Of a stretch of DNA of 64,000 nt, positions 33,811-44,372 are shown piece after piece; within the stretch, counting starts at the first letter, position 1; every line of letters starts with the position of its first letter. The notes under the pieces are model-generated. The model was not told where the DNA came from, ran no database searches, and saw only the letters and a list, made by a program, of their open reading frames with translations. The translations under genes and the position numbers were made by a program. The DNA comes from Callosobruchus maculatus (Eukaryota; Arthropoda; Insecta; Coleoptera; Chrysomelidae), in assembly GCA_951848785.1 (NCBI GenBank), contig CATOUR010000008.1:15642001-15706000 (forward strand), written 5' to 3'.

Positions 33811-34337
33811 TGCCTTCAAATTTCAAACAGCACTACAACAGTTTCACAACCCTCTTAAAATGAACCGACACTGAAATAAATAATCGCCAATTTGTGGGTG
33901 TATAAATATTGATTTTCATTTAGTCTTATCTGAAACATAACACTTTCCACGAAAATAGCAATACAAGCGCGATAGCGTGAATTAGTGTCATGTGGCCATA
34001 TGAAAAGTGTATCATTGGTTTATTGATATCAAATTATATTTATAACTATTGGTATTAAAATACGAACGATGACCTACTGTTACGAAAATATCTTGGTTAT
34101 AAACGGATATCGAATGTAATTTGAAAATGAGGAAAACTGGAACATCTAACACAATATTATTTTCGGAGATCAATTTGTCTATGTCCCAGTTAATTAGGCC
34201 ATCTTAACATTAGGATTTACATAACATTTTTATTTGAAAATTATTATATGTATAAAGAAGCATTAAGGTCAACTATTACTAAGTCAGATACAAGGACCAA
34301 CATGCTTCATTAGAACTGGTGTTCTAAGGCCAAGATT
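33811..34337. other. No recognisable gene
   Basis: AT-rich, no supported element. Confidence 0.35.
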
Positions 34338-35888
34338 AACGCTTAGGTTAGGTTAGGTTGAAAGTGAGTGGGGCAGCGCTGCCTCCTTCCACTGCGACTC
34401 AGTTGTGTCTATTGCGACTCACACCATTTTAGAGTTCACCGTACAGTCCACCTCTTTGCGAAAGCGATCAACGTGAAGGGTGAAACTTCCTTGAAGTCAT
34501 GAGGTTCCAGTTGGGCAAATCCAAATGTCTGGAACTTAGTGTTACCCAGTTCTGGATAGGAGCAAAGAATATGCTCCGCTGTTTCGTCGTCCACGTAGCA
34601 GAAGCGACAGTCTGAAGTTTGTTCAAGACCCAACTTCCGCATATGGTTTCTCAGACGAACATGTCCCGTCAGCAGACCAACCAGAATGCGGAGATCGTTC
34701 CTGTTACATTCCATGATCCGCGGGGGGCGGGGGGGGGGGGGGGCGGTGGCTGGTGTATTTCGCCAGTTCAGGAGTGTTTTCCTCTCTGCCCAGTCTGATA
34801 TGGTCTTTTTAGCGGTGCTTTTTGCAATGCCCGCAAATGGCTCTGGTCCTATGAACACAGATTTAGTTTCTCCTTTTGCGAGCGCGTCGACCAATACATT
34901 GCCTTCCCTGTGACCCGGAACCCAAATCAAGGTTACCCTGCTTCCTGTTCCGAGTTTGTTGAGGAGGTGCATGCAGTTCCATACCAGTCTTGAATCAACC
35001 CGACTGGAGCACAGTGCTTTCAATGCAGCCTGGATGCCTGAAAAGATTTTTATAGATCTGTTTGTCAGGGGCCTTTTGATTAGTTCCCTGATTCCCAGCT
35101 CTATGGCAATCATTTGGAAGACTGCAGTATACCTCCCAAGGTTTACTGAAATTTCAGCTCTTGAATTGGTACCAACTACTCTCGCTCCTGCCCTCGGTTC
35201 AGACTTGGAGCCATCAGTAAATATCGCAAGAGCGGAGGGTGATATGGAGCCATACCTCCTCCATTCATCCTTGCCTGGGAAAAGGACGTTATAGGATCGC
35301 TCTATGTGCGCTTGGGGAACCATATAGTCCGAGACCATTCCGAGTATATGATGATGGGTAATTTCACCCATGATACCTGTTGTGTCTGGTCCTAGTTCAG
35401 TTTTTTCAGGTCTGCCAGTTGATAACGGTCTGTCTGGTAGACATGGCTCCAGTGATGGCAAACAGGCGGTGCGTTGCACTGCCGCCAGCCTAACTCTGGC
35501 TGTCCGTTGTAGGCATTTCTGCCGCCAGACAACAGCGCCATATACTACCGTCTGATATATCCAGTAGATCAGTTCAGGACTAACGCCCCAAGATTTGCCG
35601 CAAATCCTTCTGAGTGTCCAGGGGACGAGTCGGGCCTTTTCGATTCTATTATCCAGGTGAGAGTTAAAGGTGAGTCTTTTGTCCAATATAAGACCAAGAT
35701 ATTTCACCTCCTCTGCAAACTGGATTGACTTCCCCGCTATTTTAGGTAAGCAGAGCTTTTCTAGTTTCCGTCTTTTTAGTGAACGGAACGACAACTGTTT
35801 TATGGGGGTTTATCGACATTTGTTCCCTCCTGCACCATCTGTCGATTGTGTTCAACGCTTGTTGAAGAAGTTCAGAGATTATCAAGAT
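34338..35888 (-). mobile_element. RNase H-bearing LINE (I/R1-type), longest copy
   Basis: The 452-residue minus-strand frame (34436-35794) carries the end of RT (IQFAEEVKYLGLILDKRLTF), the linker, RNase H (LAIFTDGSKSEPRAGARVVG, IAIELGIREL, VTLIWVPGHREGNVLVDALA) and a Cys/His tail (DCRFCYVDDETAEHILCSYP). An upstream part, one frame over, gives MSINPHKTVVV. RNase H Asp (TDG), Glu (AIELG) and the GH and VDALA residues are visible. The third Asp position reads FSGIQAAL, where SDSQAAL is usual, so activity is doubtful. The RT catalytic region is missing by 5' truncation. The 3' end is TTTCAACCTAACCTAACCT (reverse). Confidence 0.9.
34722..34746. repeat. G-rich run inside the LINE
   Basis: A GGGGGGCGGGG-type run ending in 14 or more G encodes the Pro stretch PPPPRPP on the minus strand. 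It is probably an expanded slippage tract rather than conserved protein sequence. Confidence 0.7.
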
Positions 35889-36156
35889 TAACCCTTAATG
35901 TACACTTATTTTTTATGATACGATCATCACCCTGGGGTCTGACTGACCCCAAAGTCATTTGGGAGCCTTGGTGTCGGCGCACTTCGCTGCTTGATGTTTC
36001 GTCAACAGGAGTGGATGGCATCCTCAGAAGCTGATGTCACTTGTTCGGCGTGTTCCGAGAGACAAATTATATAAAACAACGAAAATTGTAATTCCATTTT
36101 TTACACATATACTGTTTTGTTTCCTGTAAGACCTAACGATTATATTTTTGTTTCAG
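35889..36156. other. Intron just upstream of the integrin exon
   Basis: Contains the stem TGGGGTC-TGACT-GACCCCA at 35932-35950, a ~45-bp repeat shared with 37726-37769, and the polypyrimidine acceptor at 36145-36156. Confidence 0.5.
35986..36030 (+). repeat. 45-bp dispersed repeat, copy 1
   Basis: GCTGCTTGATGTTTCGTCAA ... GAGTGGATGGCATCCTCAGA. The same strand at 37726-37769 has GCTGCTTGACATTTCGCCAA ... AAGTGGATGGCTTCCTCAGA. Family unknown. Confidence 0.65.
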
Positions 36157-36284
36157 GTTATTAGTAGGTGCCCCGCTAGGACAAAACCTTCAGCCTGGCT
36201 CAAACCATTCGGGTGCTCTTTTCAAGTGCCCGATTTCAACCTACGACGATGACTGCGTCCAAGTGGAGACAGACGGCAGGCGAG
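36157..36284 (+). CDS. Integrin alpha subunit (alpha-PS1 / laminin-type), internal exon
   Basis: Seen: after a pyrimidine-rich acceptor ending TTTCAG, 128 nt encode 42 residues containing LLVGAPLGQ, LQPGSNHSGALFKCPIS and DDCVQVETDGRR, followed by the donor GAG|GTACCT. Known: VGAP..LQPG..GALFKC lies in the first FG-GAP blades of the integrin alpha beta-propeller, the extracellular ligand-binding head that pairs with an integrin beta chain at the plasma membrane. The exon starts with the last base of a codon (a preceding exon ending TG would give the usual Trp of WLLVGAP) and ends with the first base of the next codon. That phase fits the exon at 59734 exactly. The reading frame is intact and its base composition is unlike the surrounding AT-rich DNA. 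I am sure of the family; subtype alpha-PS1 (mew-like) is inferred from the partner exon. Confidence 0.9.
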
Positions 36285-36779
36285 GTACCTTATTTTAAAA
36301 AAGTAGCTTTAAATACTACAGTAAATATTTTATAAATATAAATACAGTTCAGGTATAGGTTTCAGTTTGAATACATTTTATCTAGATTGAGTGTTGTACA
36401 AACACTGATAGATTAGATCTGTATTAGTTCTCACTACGTATTTGTCTTTTGTTTTGTCTGCATTTTTTATTTAGATACGGTGGTACTGCTGGAATGTATA
36501 TTTGTTTATAAAATCTGTTACGTGCTGTTACCGGATCGAGTAAATACCTTGGACTTTAAATAACATTATTCTAACCTTGCATTATTTGCATACATTGTGA
36601 AAAATATCGCAATGTTTGTTGCAATGAAATATTTGTCGTCTCTATTTTCTTATATAATGCTGCTTTATATTTTTTAGAAATAATTGAAATCACCACAATT
36701 CTTAGTGATTCATTTATGTAGATTATTAGATTATAGTTGTGTTCTAGCATCAGATTTCCAACGGTTTGAAATCGTTTGA

Positions 36780-37315
36780 GTGTGCGCAATGACGAAATCA
36801 TGTTCTAGCAAGATGAATTCCAATTTGGAACCATTCGTTGGGCGTTCGAGCAACAACAATTTGTTGTTTAAGGACTCATTTTGGACGGTCAAAACAGTAC
36901 ACAGTATTTCTGTGACACTGGGATTTAGTGTTTCAAAGTTGAGGTTATGAAACTAGCTTTTTCTGTTTTGGGGAGTAAACATCGCGGAAATAAACATAAT
37001 ATAAAATAAAGTGGGTTTAATTATTATTTATTGTTCTATCCCATCATCCGATTGAATAATAGGGCTCGATTGTATATTTCTAAATCTTGTTGCGAAAATG
37101 ACATCAGAAATTTCCAGTTCTAGCTCAGATTCATGTTGGATAAATGACTTTGATTCCACAGACCATGAAGGGATTATAGATATACTGCGCCATTGTCATT
37201 AACGCTCATATTTTTTGTTTCTATTTCTACCAGTTCCTTTTTCTGCTGCACAAATCAAACACCGCTCCAAACCGTTTGAAATCAAGTATCTGACTATTAG
37301 ACATGCGCACTCAAC
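36780..37315. repeat. Possible decayed element with TTGAGTG(T)GCGCA ends
   Basis: GTTTGAGTGTGCGCAATG at about 36774 and CATGCGCACTCAACC near 37302 face each other. Inside, ATGACATCAGAAATTTCCAG starts a 36-residue Ser/Asp-rich ORF at 37098. The inverted match is short, so this is tentative. Confidence 0.3.
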
Positions 37316-37725
37316 CAACCCCCAATCCAGTTCCAAACTATAAGAAACTTGATGATAGGACATAACTTAATTACATTTGCGGAAATTAATTTGACGTAGT
37401 ATTTACCGTTAGAATATCCACCACTCTTGATTTATGGAGTTTATTGTATTGAATTTGCATAAATGATATAGTGCAATACTAATACTGAGGAAATTAGATT
37501 TGAGGTCTGAATAGTTTTGAAACCAATGAATAATCATGATTCTGAAAGAATCACTGTACAAAATATCTCTCAAGCATTGCTTGTTCTTGATAACGGTAGT
37601 CCTTATATGTTACAGTGTTTCTTATGAAGCGCTATGGAAGAAGTTGGAGACACCTGAAAAATCGGCATCCTTTAACGGGCTGTAACTTATAGACTAATTT
37701 TGATCTGTTCGGACGGCGTCAATTG

Positions 37726-37769
37726 GCTGCTTGACATTTCGCCAACACAAGTGGATGGCTTCCTCAGAA
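37726..37769 (+). repeat. 45-bp dispersed repeat, copy 2
   Basis: Partner of 35986-36030 in direct orientation; the integrin exon lies between the two copies. About five to six substitutions separate them. Confidence 0.65.
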
Positions 37770-37799
37770 TTATCTCTGGAGTTGCCAAACAGGTAACAG

Positions 37800-38940
37800 T
37801 TTCTGGCGATGTCACCCACTTGTGAAAGTCTAGTTCTTTTCTCATGAACGTTTTTTTATATCGTAGATTGCTATAAAAATTTAGTATTTTCTAAAGCTGG
37901 ATTTTACGGGAATCACGGTGGAGTGAGTTTTAAGTTCCATAAGAAATGTGAATGTAACTAAAAGCAAATTTTACATTATAGCGTACGAGTCAGAGTTCAG
38001 AAACTCTGGAAAATTAACTTGAATACTTTATCGTCGACCACAGCAGTATATAGTATGATAATAGTTACAAATTATTCACAACTTAACCTCACTTCTGTAA
38101 AATAAATACTGTACATCGTCGAATTAGCGTTTGACATCTCATGACATGCAGTTATTATAGCATGTATTTAATCATAATTATGCATTTACAAGAGATCGGT
38201 ACTGGTATCTAGTAGGCTTTTTTCATTACCAACGGCTGGAGCGTGAGTTATGAAAAATAATTCACGCTGTTTGTTTATAGGCAGTATAACCTGTTCAAAA
38301 GGAGTTTGGTAGTCGCTGTATAACCTAATGCGTGTAGATAAAATAACTTTTTCCATATGTGCTACCAGAAACGAAAACCACACCCTGGCATAGAGGACAA
38401 GAATGGCGCTTTCTCCCACCTATTTGCGTATCAAATTTGATCAAGAACAGCATAAGTTACAGACTGTTACACAGATATATTTTTAGATGTTCCCAACCTT
38501 TTGCATAGCACTTTGGTAGTTACATGTTGCTTTGTCTACGTCCAATGGGGTAGGCTTTGCTTGATGCCTTGTTGCATCCTGGGGCTATTTTTGAAAGCAG
38601 TACCACCGCACTTTTTTACAGAATGTATTTCCTTAGATAGCGACATTTTTGAATAGAAGTTAAGGAGTTTTAAAGTATTTTTTCATCTAGAAATTAGACA
38701 CAACGGTATATTAGCTGTTCACCATGATGTCAGAAATAAGGTATTTCAGATAACCAATATCATATAACATGAGTCACTCTACATTTCAAGGTGGATTAGC
38801 AAAACGTTCTCATAGCCCAGTCACGGAACTAAATACAAAAACGGAGAATGGCTTCTGTAATCTGTATTGGAAAGAGGGTGTTCTGCCAAGATCATAGCAC
38901 TTGTACAATGTACGTCCCTCATAGCTGAGTGTTTAGTAGG
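37800..38940. other. Intronic, no recognisable gene
   Basis: AT-rich; no supported transposon end. Confidence 0.35.
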
Positions 38941-40090
38941 GTGGGTCAACAAAAACGAATATTTTTTTTCGCTTGGTACTCCAAAAATTGGTTCCTAGAC
39001 ACCTTTAAAGCTAAATTCAGATGCACACGACATCCGACGATACGACGGTACGAAACTGTTCCTGTTGGCTGAAATATTCTGATTTGACATCATTTTGAAT
39101 ATTTCAACCAATAGGAACAGTTTTGTACCGTCGTATTGTCGGATGTCGTGTGCATCTGAATTAAGCTTAAGAAAGTCCCTCCAAGTATGAGCCCTTAATC
39201 AATTAAACAGGAAGGCCCTTCCGCTTTATAATTTTTCAATTTTTTTTCCTTATTATCACGTAAAAAAAATTATATCTCGCTTCCAACTACTTGAAAAAAT
39301 ATCTCGTCACTTAGGATTTGTATTCCCTACAAGAAAGGTCTCGATTTTTCCATAAACTTGATTATTTTGAGGGAAAAAAATTGTTTTTTATGAATTTTAT
39401 AAATCAATGAAAAAAATCATTATAAATCACGAAATACATAGTTTTATGAAAAATGTATTGCTGTACAAAAAAGGTCTCTTATGCTTTTTTGATTAAGTTC
39501 GCTTACAGATATTCATCGTCAAACATCAATACATATCAATTTTGACAGTTGTTTATCAATAATTCGAACAATTTCAATCAAATTTGTGAGTTTCAGGGAA
39601 ACTCACACAAATTTGAGTTTCTCCGAATAGATAAATGTTACGAACTGTTTTTTTAAATTTTATTAAGGATAAGTGGCGTTACTTCAGAAGACAAACTGAA
39701 GAAGTAATGAAATTCAAAACAAAAATCCCCTCGAACAAAAAATTTCATGTATATTTTGTGGGAAAACATTTTAAAATACTCAACAAATATTAAAAATAAA
39801 ATTTGCAAAAAGTATGATTAGGATAAAAACTTTCAAATGAATTTTCAAACAGAAAATTTATAGAAACACAAGTTTGTTTAAATTTGTATCAATTTTTCTA
39901 TAAAAAGTTCAACACTTGTTTTTTTCCCAGATCAATGTCTTTCATATCAAATTTGACATAAAAACGTAATTTACAGTAAATTAAACCAATTATTGACTAT
40001 ACGTTGGAGAAAATGCACTAATTTTTTTGTTTCAAAGTTGCCAAACGCGACTTTTTCGTCTTATCCTAAACGTACAAAAAAAAATAGAAC
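38941..40090. repeat. Probable dispersed repeat, AT-rich, ends unknown
   Basis: AGTAGGGTGGGTCAACAAAA at about 38935 resembles a stretch near 11585, suggesting a family. A palindromic MITE (39008-39168) is inserted. A small hairpin AATTTGTGAGTTTC-AGG-GAAACTCACACAAATT lies at about 39579-39615. No coding. Confidence 0.35.
39008..39168. mobile_element. 161-bp hairpin MITE
   Basis: AAGCTAAATTCAGATGCACA ... and its reverse complement form two ~70-bp arms with about six differences around a ~25-bp loop. The core AGATGCACACGACATCCGAC is conserved in both arms. The whole can fold as one hairpin. The target duplication is uncertain (TTAA or TA). Confidence 0.8.
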
Positions 40091-40097
40091 CCTTTAT

Positions 40098-40236
40098 CAT
40101 CATCATAGTCACAATGTCTTAACAGACATGTTGTGAACTCGTAAAATGCATTAAGTCGGAGCTACAGTATTGCCGACACGAATGTTATCAATAGTTTTGA
40201 GAACTGTAGTTCGCCATCGTTCGCGATTTACTATCA
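40098..40236 (-). mobile_element. RTE LINE 3'-end fragment
   Basis: ATCATCATAGTCACAATGTC and the following 120 bp match the 3' ends at 20134 and 42611 in reverse. No coding remains. Confidence 0.85.
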
Positions 40237-41090
40237 GATCAGCATTATAGCAATGACCATTTATTTCCGACATCACGGTGAACAGAATGTTACTAATTTC
40301 TGCAGATGCTACAACAACTACGAAAGTATTTTTGCGCCCGGCTATGTGTTTTTAACTCCGGGCCTTAGTAATGTATGTTTTTGTTGTTCTCGGATGGTTT
40401 ATCTGCCAGACGCCAGAGGGAGGTATATATGTAAGTGATGGTCTCTCGAAACCCTCGAGGTATCGATCTGATCGATGATACCTTGACTCTCGGTAAAAGC
40501 ATGTTGGTAGTATAATTTTGCTGCATGATATCTCCTTTTACATTTTTTTAGTTTATAGTGCATGTTATCGAGTAGAGTGGGTGAGAGCTTTTCAGAGAAA
40601 ACACCAAGTGCTACTTTTCGTAGAGTCGGAACAATATAATATAGAATGTATCGCCCTGTTATTTACAGAAAATGTTTGTTTTTTTGACAGTAACATTCTA
40701 ATCAGTTCATCAAATTGGAGATAACACATTGTAGTCAGTATTTAATATACGTATGGAACCGGTTTAATATCTCCAAAAGAACTAGTTAGATCAATGGAGA
40801 TTTGAAACGTGAATTTAGCTGCAAATAACGTCTGTCATTCATGATGTTTCGTTTTTTATTTTTTTTAAATAGCACTACTAATAAAAATTGACATTGTTCG
40901 GGAGCTCATTTTATTCTACATTCAGGACTGTAATCATTTGTTTCAAATATTGTGTCAAAATTTAATTCAAATCATTTAATAATTTCCAGGATACATAATA
41001 CAGAACGATCTAAAGTAATACTCGTATACATATAACATGTATACATCAGAAAATGCCAAGTCCCTTGGTTTCTGTAATAGTCAGGGCTAT
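40237..41090. other. Intronic, no recognisable gene
   Basis: A short stem CCTCGAGGTATCGATC-TGATCGATGATACC lies at 40455-40485. Nothing else supported. Confidence 0.35.
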
Positions 41091-41503
41091 ATTCAGATGG
41101 ACCTAAAAAAGTGTTTTATGCCGCTAGACCTTTCTTTCACAGGTCAATGGACAGCCACTTATGCATACAACAAATTTTTCAGTCTTACGGCCCCCCACCC
41201 CAATTTCACCCCCACCCAAAAAAAAAGTAGAAAATTATCAGGAACTCCTAAAACGTCTAAAAACGAAATTTGGGGAATATTTGAAATGTTTATATTACGA
41301 CCCCACAACATATCGCTACCTAAATTTCATCACAATCCATGCAGCAGGTACTGAGATTACGAGGCTAGAAAAACACCAACAGACAGACTGACTGACAGAA
41401 ATGTGAATTTTCGTTATAAACTGCCCAAAAATCGTATTCTATCAAAATCGATAATTTTCACGATCACAACACTCCCCTCACCTGTCGGTGTGGGAAGTAA
41501 AAT
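41091..41503 (+). repeat. Dispersed repeat 'DR1', copy 3
   Basis: CAGATGGACCT start, C-rich CCCCCCACCCC stretch, only two or three CAGACAGACTGA units at 41380-41398, and the end CTGTCGGTGTGGGAAGTAAA. Same order as copies 1 and 4. Confidence 0.75.
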
Positions 41504-42610
41504 TAAAGTACTATCATACTATAGGATAGTAGTAGTCGGAATGAAGTCTAGCTACTTAGCCTATTTTTTTGCAGTACCCGGTTGACGTGTACCAAAATTT
41601 TGACGTTTTTGTAGTACCTACTATCTACTTAATACAATACTAGACACTTCAAGTAACTGGAAGAATCTATCATTCTTAAGTATGACAACTATTAAAAAAG
41701 TTGGAACTGTATCTTGATAGTTGTGATACATAAGCAATCGAAATGTCATAATTGACAGAGAATATTTGCACCTAAATTCACAATCCAAATTTCATGTTGG
41801 TTCGATGCATAATGAATTCTGACTTTTGCACGGTATATTCAATTATATTGATTGATATAAAACATTTACACAAAAGCAACCATACTATAAAAATCTTCTA
41901 TGTATTGTACATACATCTTTCAATAGAAAATTAGCTGGTATTTTCTTCATGAACAGCTCTAGTTTTAGTTGCACTTTGCTTCCGCTTCAGTAGTTAGTTA
42001 GTAATATGATCAACATAATAAGGTTATAATTTAAGTCATTAATTATTCATACTTTTCAGATATTTTAAATGGTGTAACAGGGTTTTGGATGGGTTGTTGG
42101 GTATTTTAACTAATAACTTAACTTCAGTATAATAAAATAATGACATATTTCATTATCAGCCATAATTAATGAACCTTGGTGAAAAATGTGGTAACATCTA
42201 GCCCCAAAAGGACATTATTAAAAAGACGAAGGTACTAATGGAAACAACGTGAACATTTTTTGACCATGCTCAAAAATGTCTACCAATAAGTGTAAGAATA
42301 GCGCTAGGTAATCTTCGCCAATGAGGTTTGCTATAGTTTTTGGTACCCTGTAATTGTATCAAAATACAGACGACTGTTATTACGAGTATTATTATTATCC
42401 TTTTTTTCCTTTCTTTCATATTATTGTGGAAGCAGGAAATGAGGACTCTCGAAAAACTCATTCCTGGTTGATTCACCTAATAATTTTTCTCACTATTCTG
42501 CACTTTTCTTCGATGACTGGATTTTGAAATTCTGGTAGAAGCTATAATGGTAAGTCATGCTTCGTAAATTCTGAAGGGATCTCTGGTGGTAGGAACCCTG
42601 TGACAGAGAT
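41504..42610. other. Intronic, no recognisable gene
   Basis: AT-rich; nothing supported. Confidence 0.35.
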
Positions 42611-43203
42611 CATCAACATAGTCACAATCTCTTAACAGACATGTTGTGTACTCGTAAAATGCATTAAGTCGGAGCTAGAGTATTGCCGACACGAATATTA
42701 TCAATAGTTTTGAGAACTGTTGCAATTTTTCGCGATTTACTGTCACTTCAGTGGCGGTCTTGATACTCATATCCAGCAACTGTTTCGTCGTATCCACCCA
42801 GCGTGTAGGGGAACGGCCACGGCGTCCCCCACTTGGGGCGTAACCCTGAACCACAAGTTTCTCCATATTATCGCTTCTGTGAATATGTCCGAAGAATGTA
42901 AGCATTCTCGTCGACACAATGGAGGATAGTCTCTTTGGATTACCGAGCTCATCCAGTATGGAAACGTTAGTTCGATGGGCGGTATCAGGAACTCTCAGCA
43001 TTCTCCTCCATGTCCACATTTCAAAAGCATCTTTGCGAGCTTGATCTCCCTTTTTAACAGTCCAAGTTTCCGAGGCATACAAAAATATGGAGAACACAAG
43101 AGACTGAACCAGCGACATTTTGGTAGCTTTAGTGAAGTTATGGTCACGCCATATTTTAGTAAGCTGGGTCATGGCCACATGTGCCTGTTGAATGCGCCGT
43201 CAC
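42611..43203 (-). mobile_element. RTE LINE, 5'-truncated, C-terminal ORF still open
   Basis: The 167-residue minus frame (42675-43178) encodes TKIWRDHNFTKATKMSLVQS, FLYASETWTVKKGDQARKDA, SIVSTRMLTFFGHIHRSDNM and RSPTRWVDTTKQLLDMS without a break. This is the C-terminal part of an RTE protein and the least damaged copy of this segment. It ends TTGTGACTATGTTGATGA (reverse). Confidence 0.9.
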
Positions 43204-43690
43204 AGAGATAATGAGAGGCAATATGAACACTTTTTCCATTGTCTACATAACTTATTTCCTCTGCCACTTCGGTATTTCTTCGAATCTTTTCTGCAGTTGT
43301 CTTTTGTATGTTTTGGTCCAAGGGGTACCCGATATCTATTAGAATTGTTGTTTTTTTTTTATTTTATTTGCGCGTTCAGACTTTTATCACTCAGAAGACT
43401 ACGCATTTTCAGCAATACTGTTCTGGCGATCTCGATTCTGGATCTTATTTCCACATATGGATACCAGTCCTTTGTAATCCTGCTACCCAAATATTTAAAT
43501 TTTTGAATCCTTGATATAGAATATAGACATCCCGCGAACCTTTATATATCTTAGCTAATTTGGATTTCTGCTTGTCACTATGGTCTTAATCTTTTTTCTT
43601 GTTTATTTGTAGCCCCATCTAATCACTTACTAAAGCTATTCTGTCGATTAGTCTTTGAAGACCCTCAGAACCGTCACATATGTATACTAC
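43204..43690 (-). pseudogene. Second RTE-type LINE relic
   Basis: The minus strand gives GSEGLQRLIDRIALVSD, then MGLQINKKK and, shifted, FKYLGSRITKDWYPYVEI and RTVLLKMRSLLSDKSLN. This is the post-palm RT region of a different RTE family from 42611-43203, which abuts it at the GCGCCGTCACAG junction. Confidence 0.7.
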
Positions 43691-44276
43691 ACTTAAAAAA
43701 CCAACATTCACTCTTAAAAAGAATCACGTATATTTCTCATAAGCATAATAATAATCTAGCTTGATAATATCATAATAATGCGGGTATCTTAAAAAGCATG
43801 GCAGAATTCAAAGTCTGCATGGCGAGGGTATTACTTTGGGAGCCATAATAATTGACAGCAAATAATTATTATTAACATTATAACAATACATTGTTACTTT
43901 TAATTATACATTTACTAATTAACAAGGAGACTTACCACCCAATCAGCCCATTCAAAAACGTATAATTAAATAATACAAGTTATCATTGGTTCCAAAAATA
44001 GCAGTGTTATAGCCCAGTGATTTTAGATTCACACGAAATTTCGATATGTATCCATTGATCTGTTTTTTTTGCACCTAGTAGGTGACAATAATATATCCTT
44101 GTAGCTCGTAGAATCTCCTCTACAGCGATCAATTTTAGAAGGAAAAAAGTGGGAAAGAATTTATTTGAGTAAATTCAAATGGCGCTCTCGCTGTGGAATT
44201 TGTTGGTATAAAAATTTAATTCTTTTCTTATGTTGACAAAACCAGACTAGTAATCAACAAATTTAACATTTAACCT
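43691..44276. other. Intronic, no recognisable gene
   Basis: AT-rich; contains several AATAATTATTATTA runs. Confidence 0.35.
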
Positions 44277-44299
44277 TAAAAAAAGAAAAAAGAAGTTGT

Positions 44300-44372
44300 T
44301 GACCGCGGTGAGATTCGAACCCACACCCTTTCAGACTGGTGCCTAGCGTCTTAACCGCTCGGCCACGCTGCC
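44300..44372 (-). pseudogene. tRNA-Leu-like sequence with deleted anticodon region
   Basis: Read on the minus strand it starts GGCAGCGTGGCCGAGCGG, the usual insect tRNA-Leu 5' half with A box, and ends with T arm GTGGG-TTCGAAT-CTCAC (B box). Acceptor GGCAGCG/CGCGGTC pairs at 6 of 7 positions. Between the D arm and the CACCAGTCT segment about 8 nt of the anticodon stem-loop are missing, so no anticodon can be presented. Runs of T follow on the minus strand (plus 44277-44291). This is either a dead tRNA-Leu copy or the head of a tRNA-Leu-derived SINE. Confidence 0.65.
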
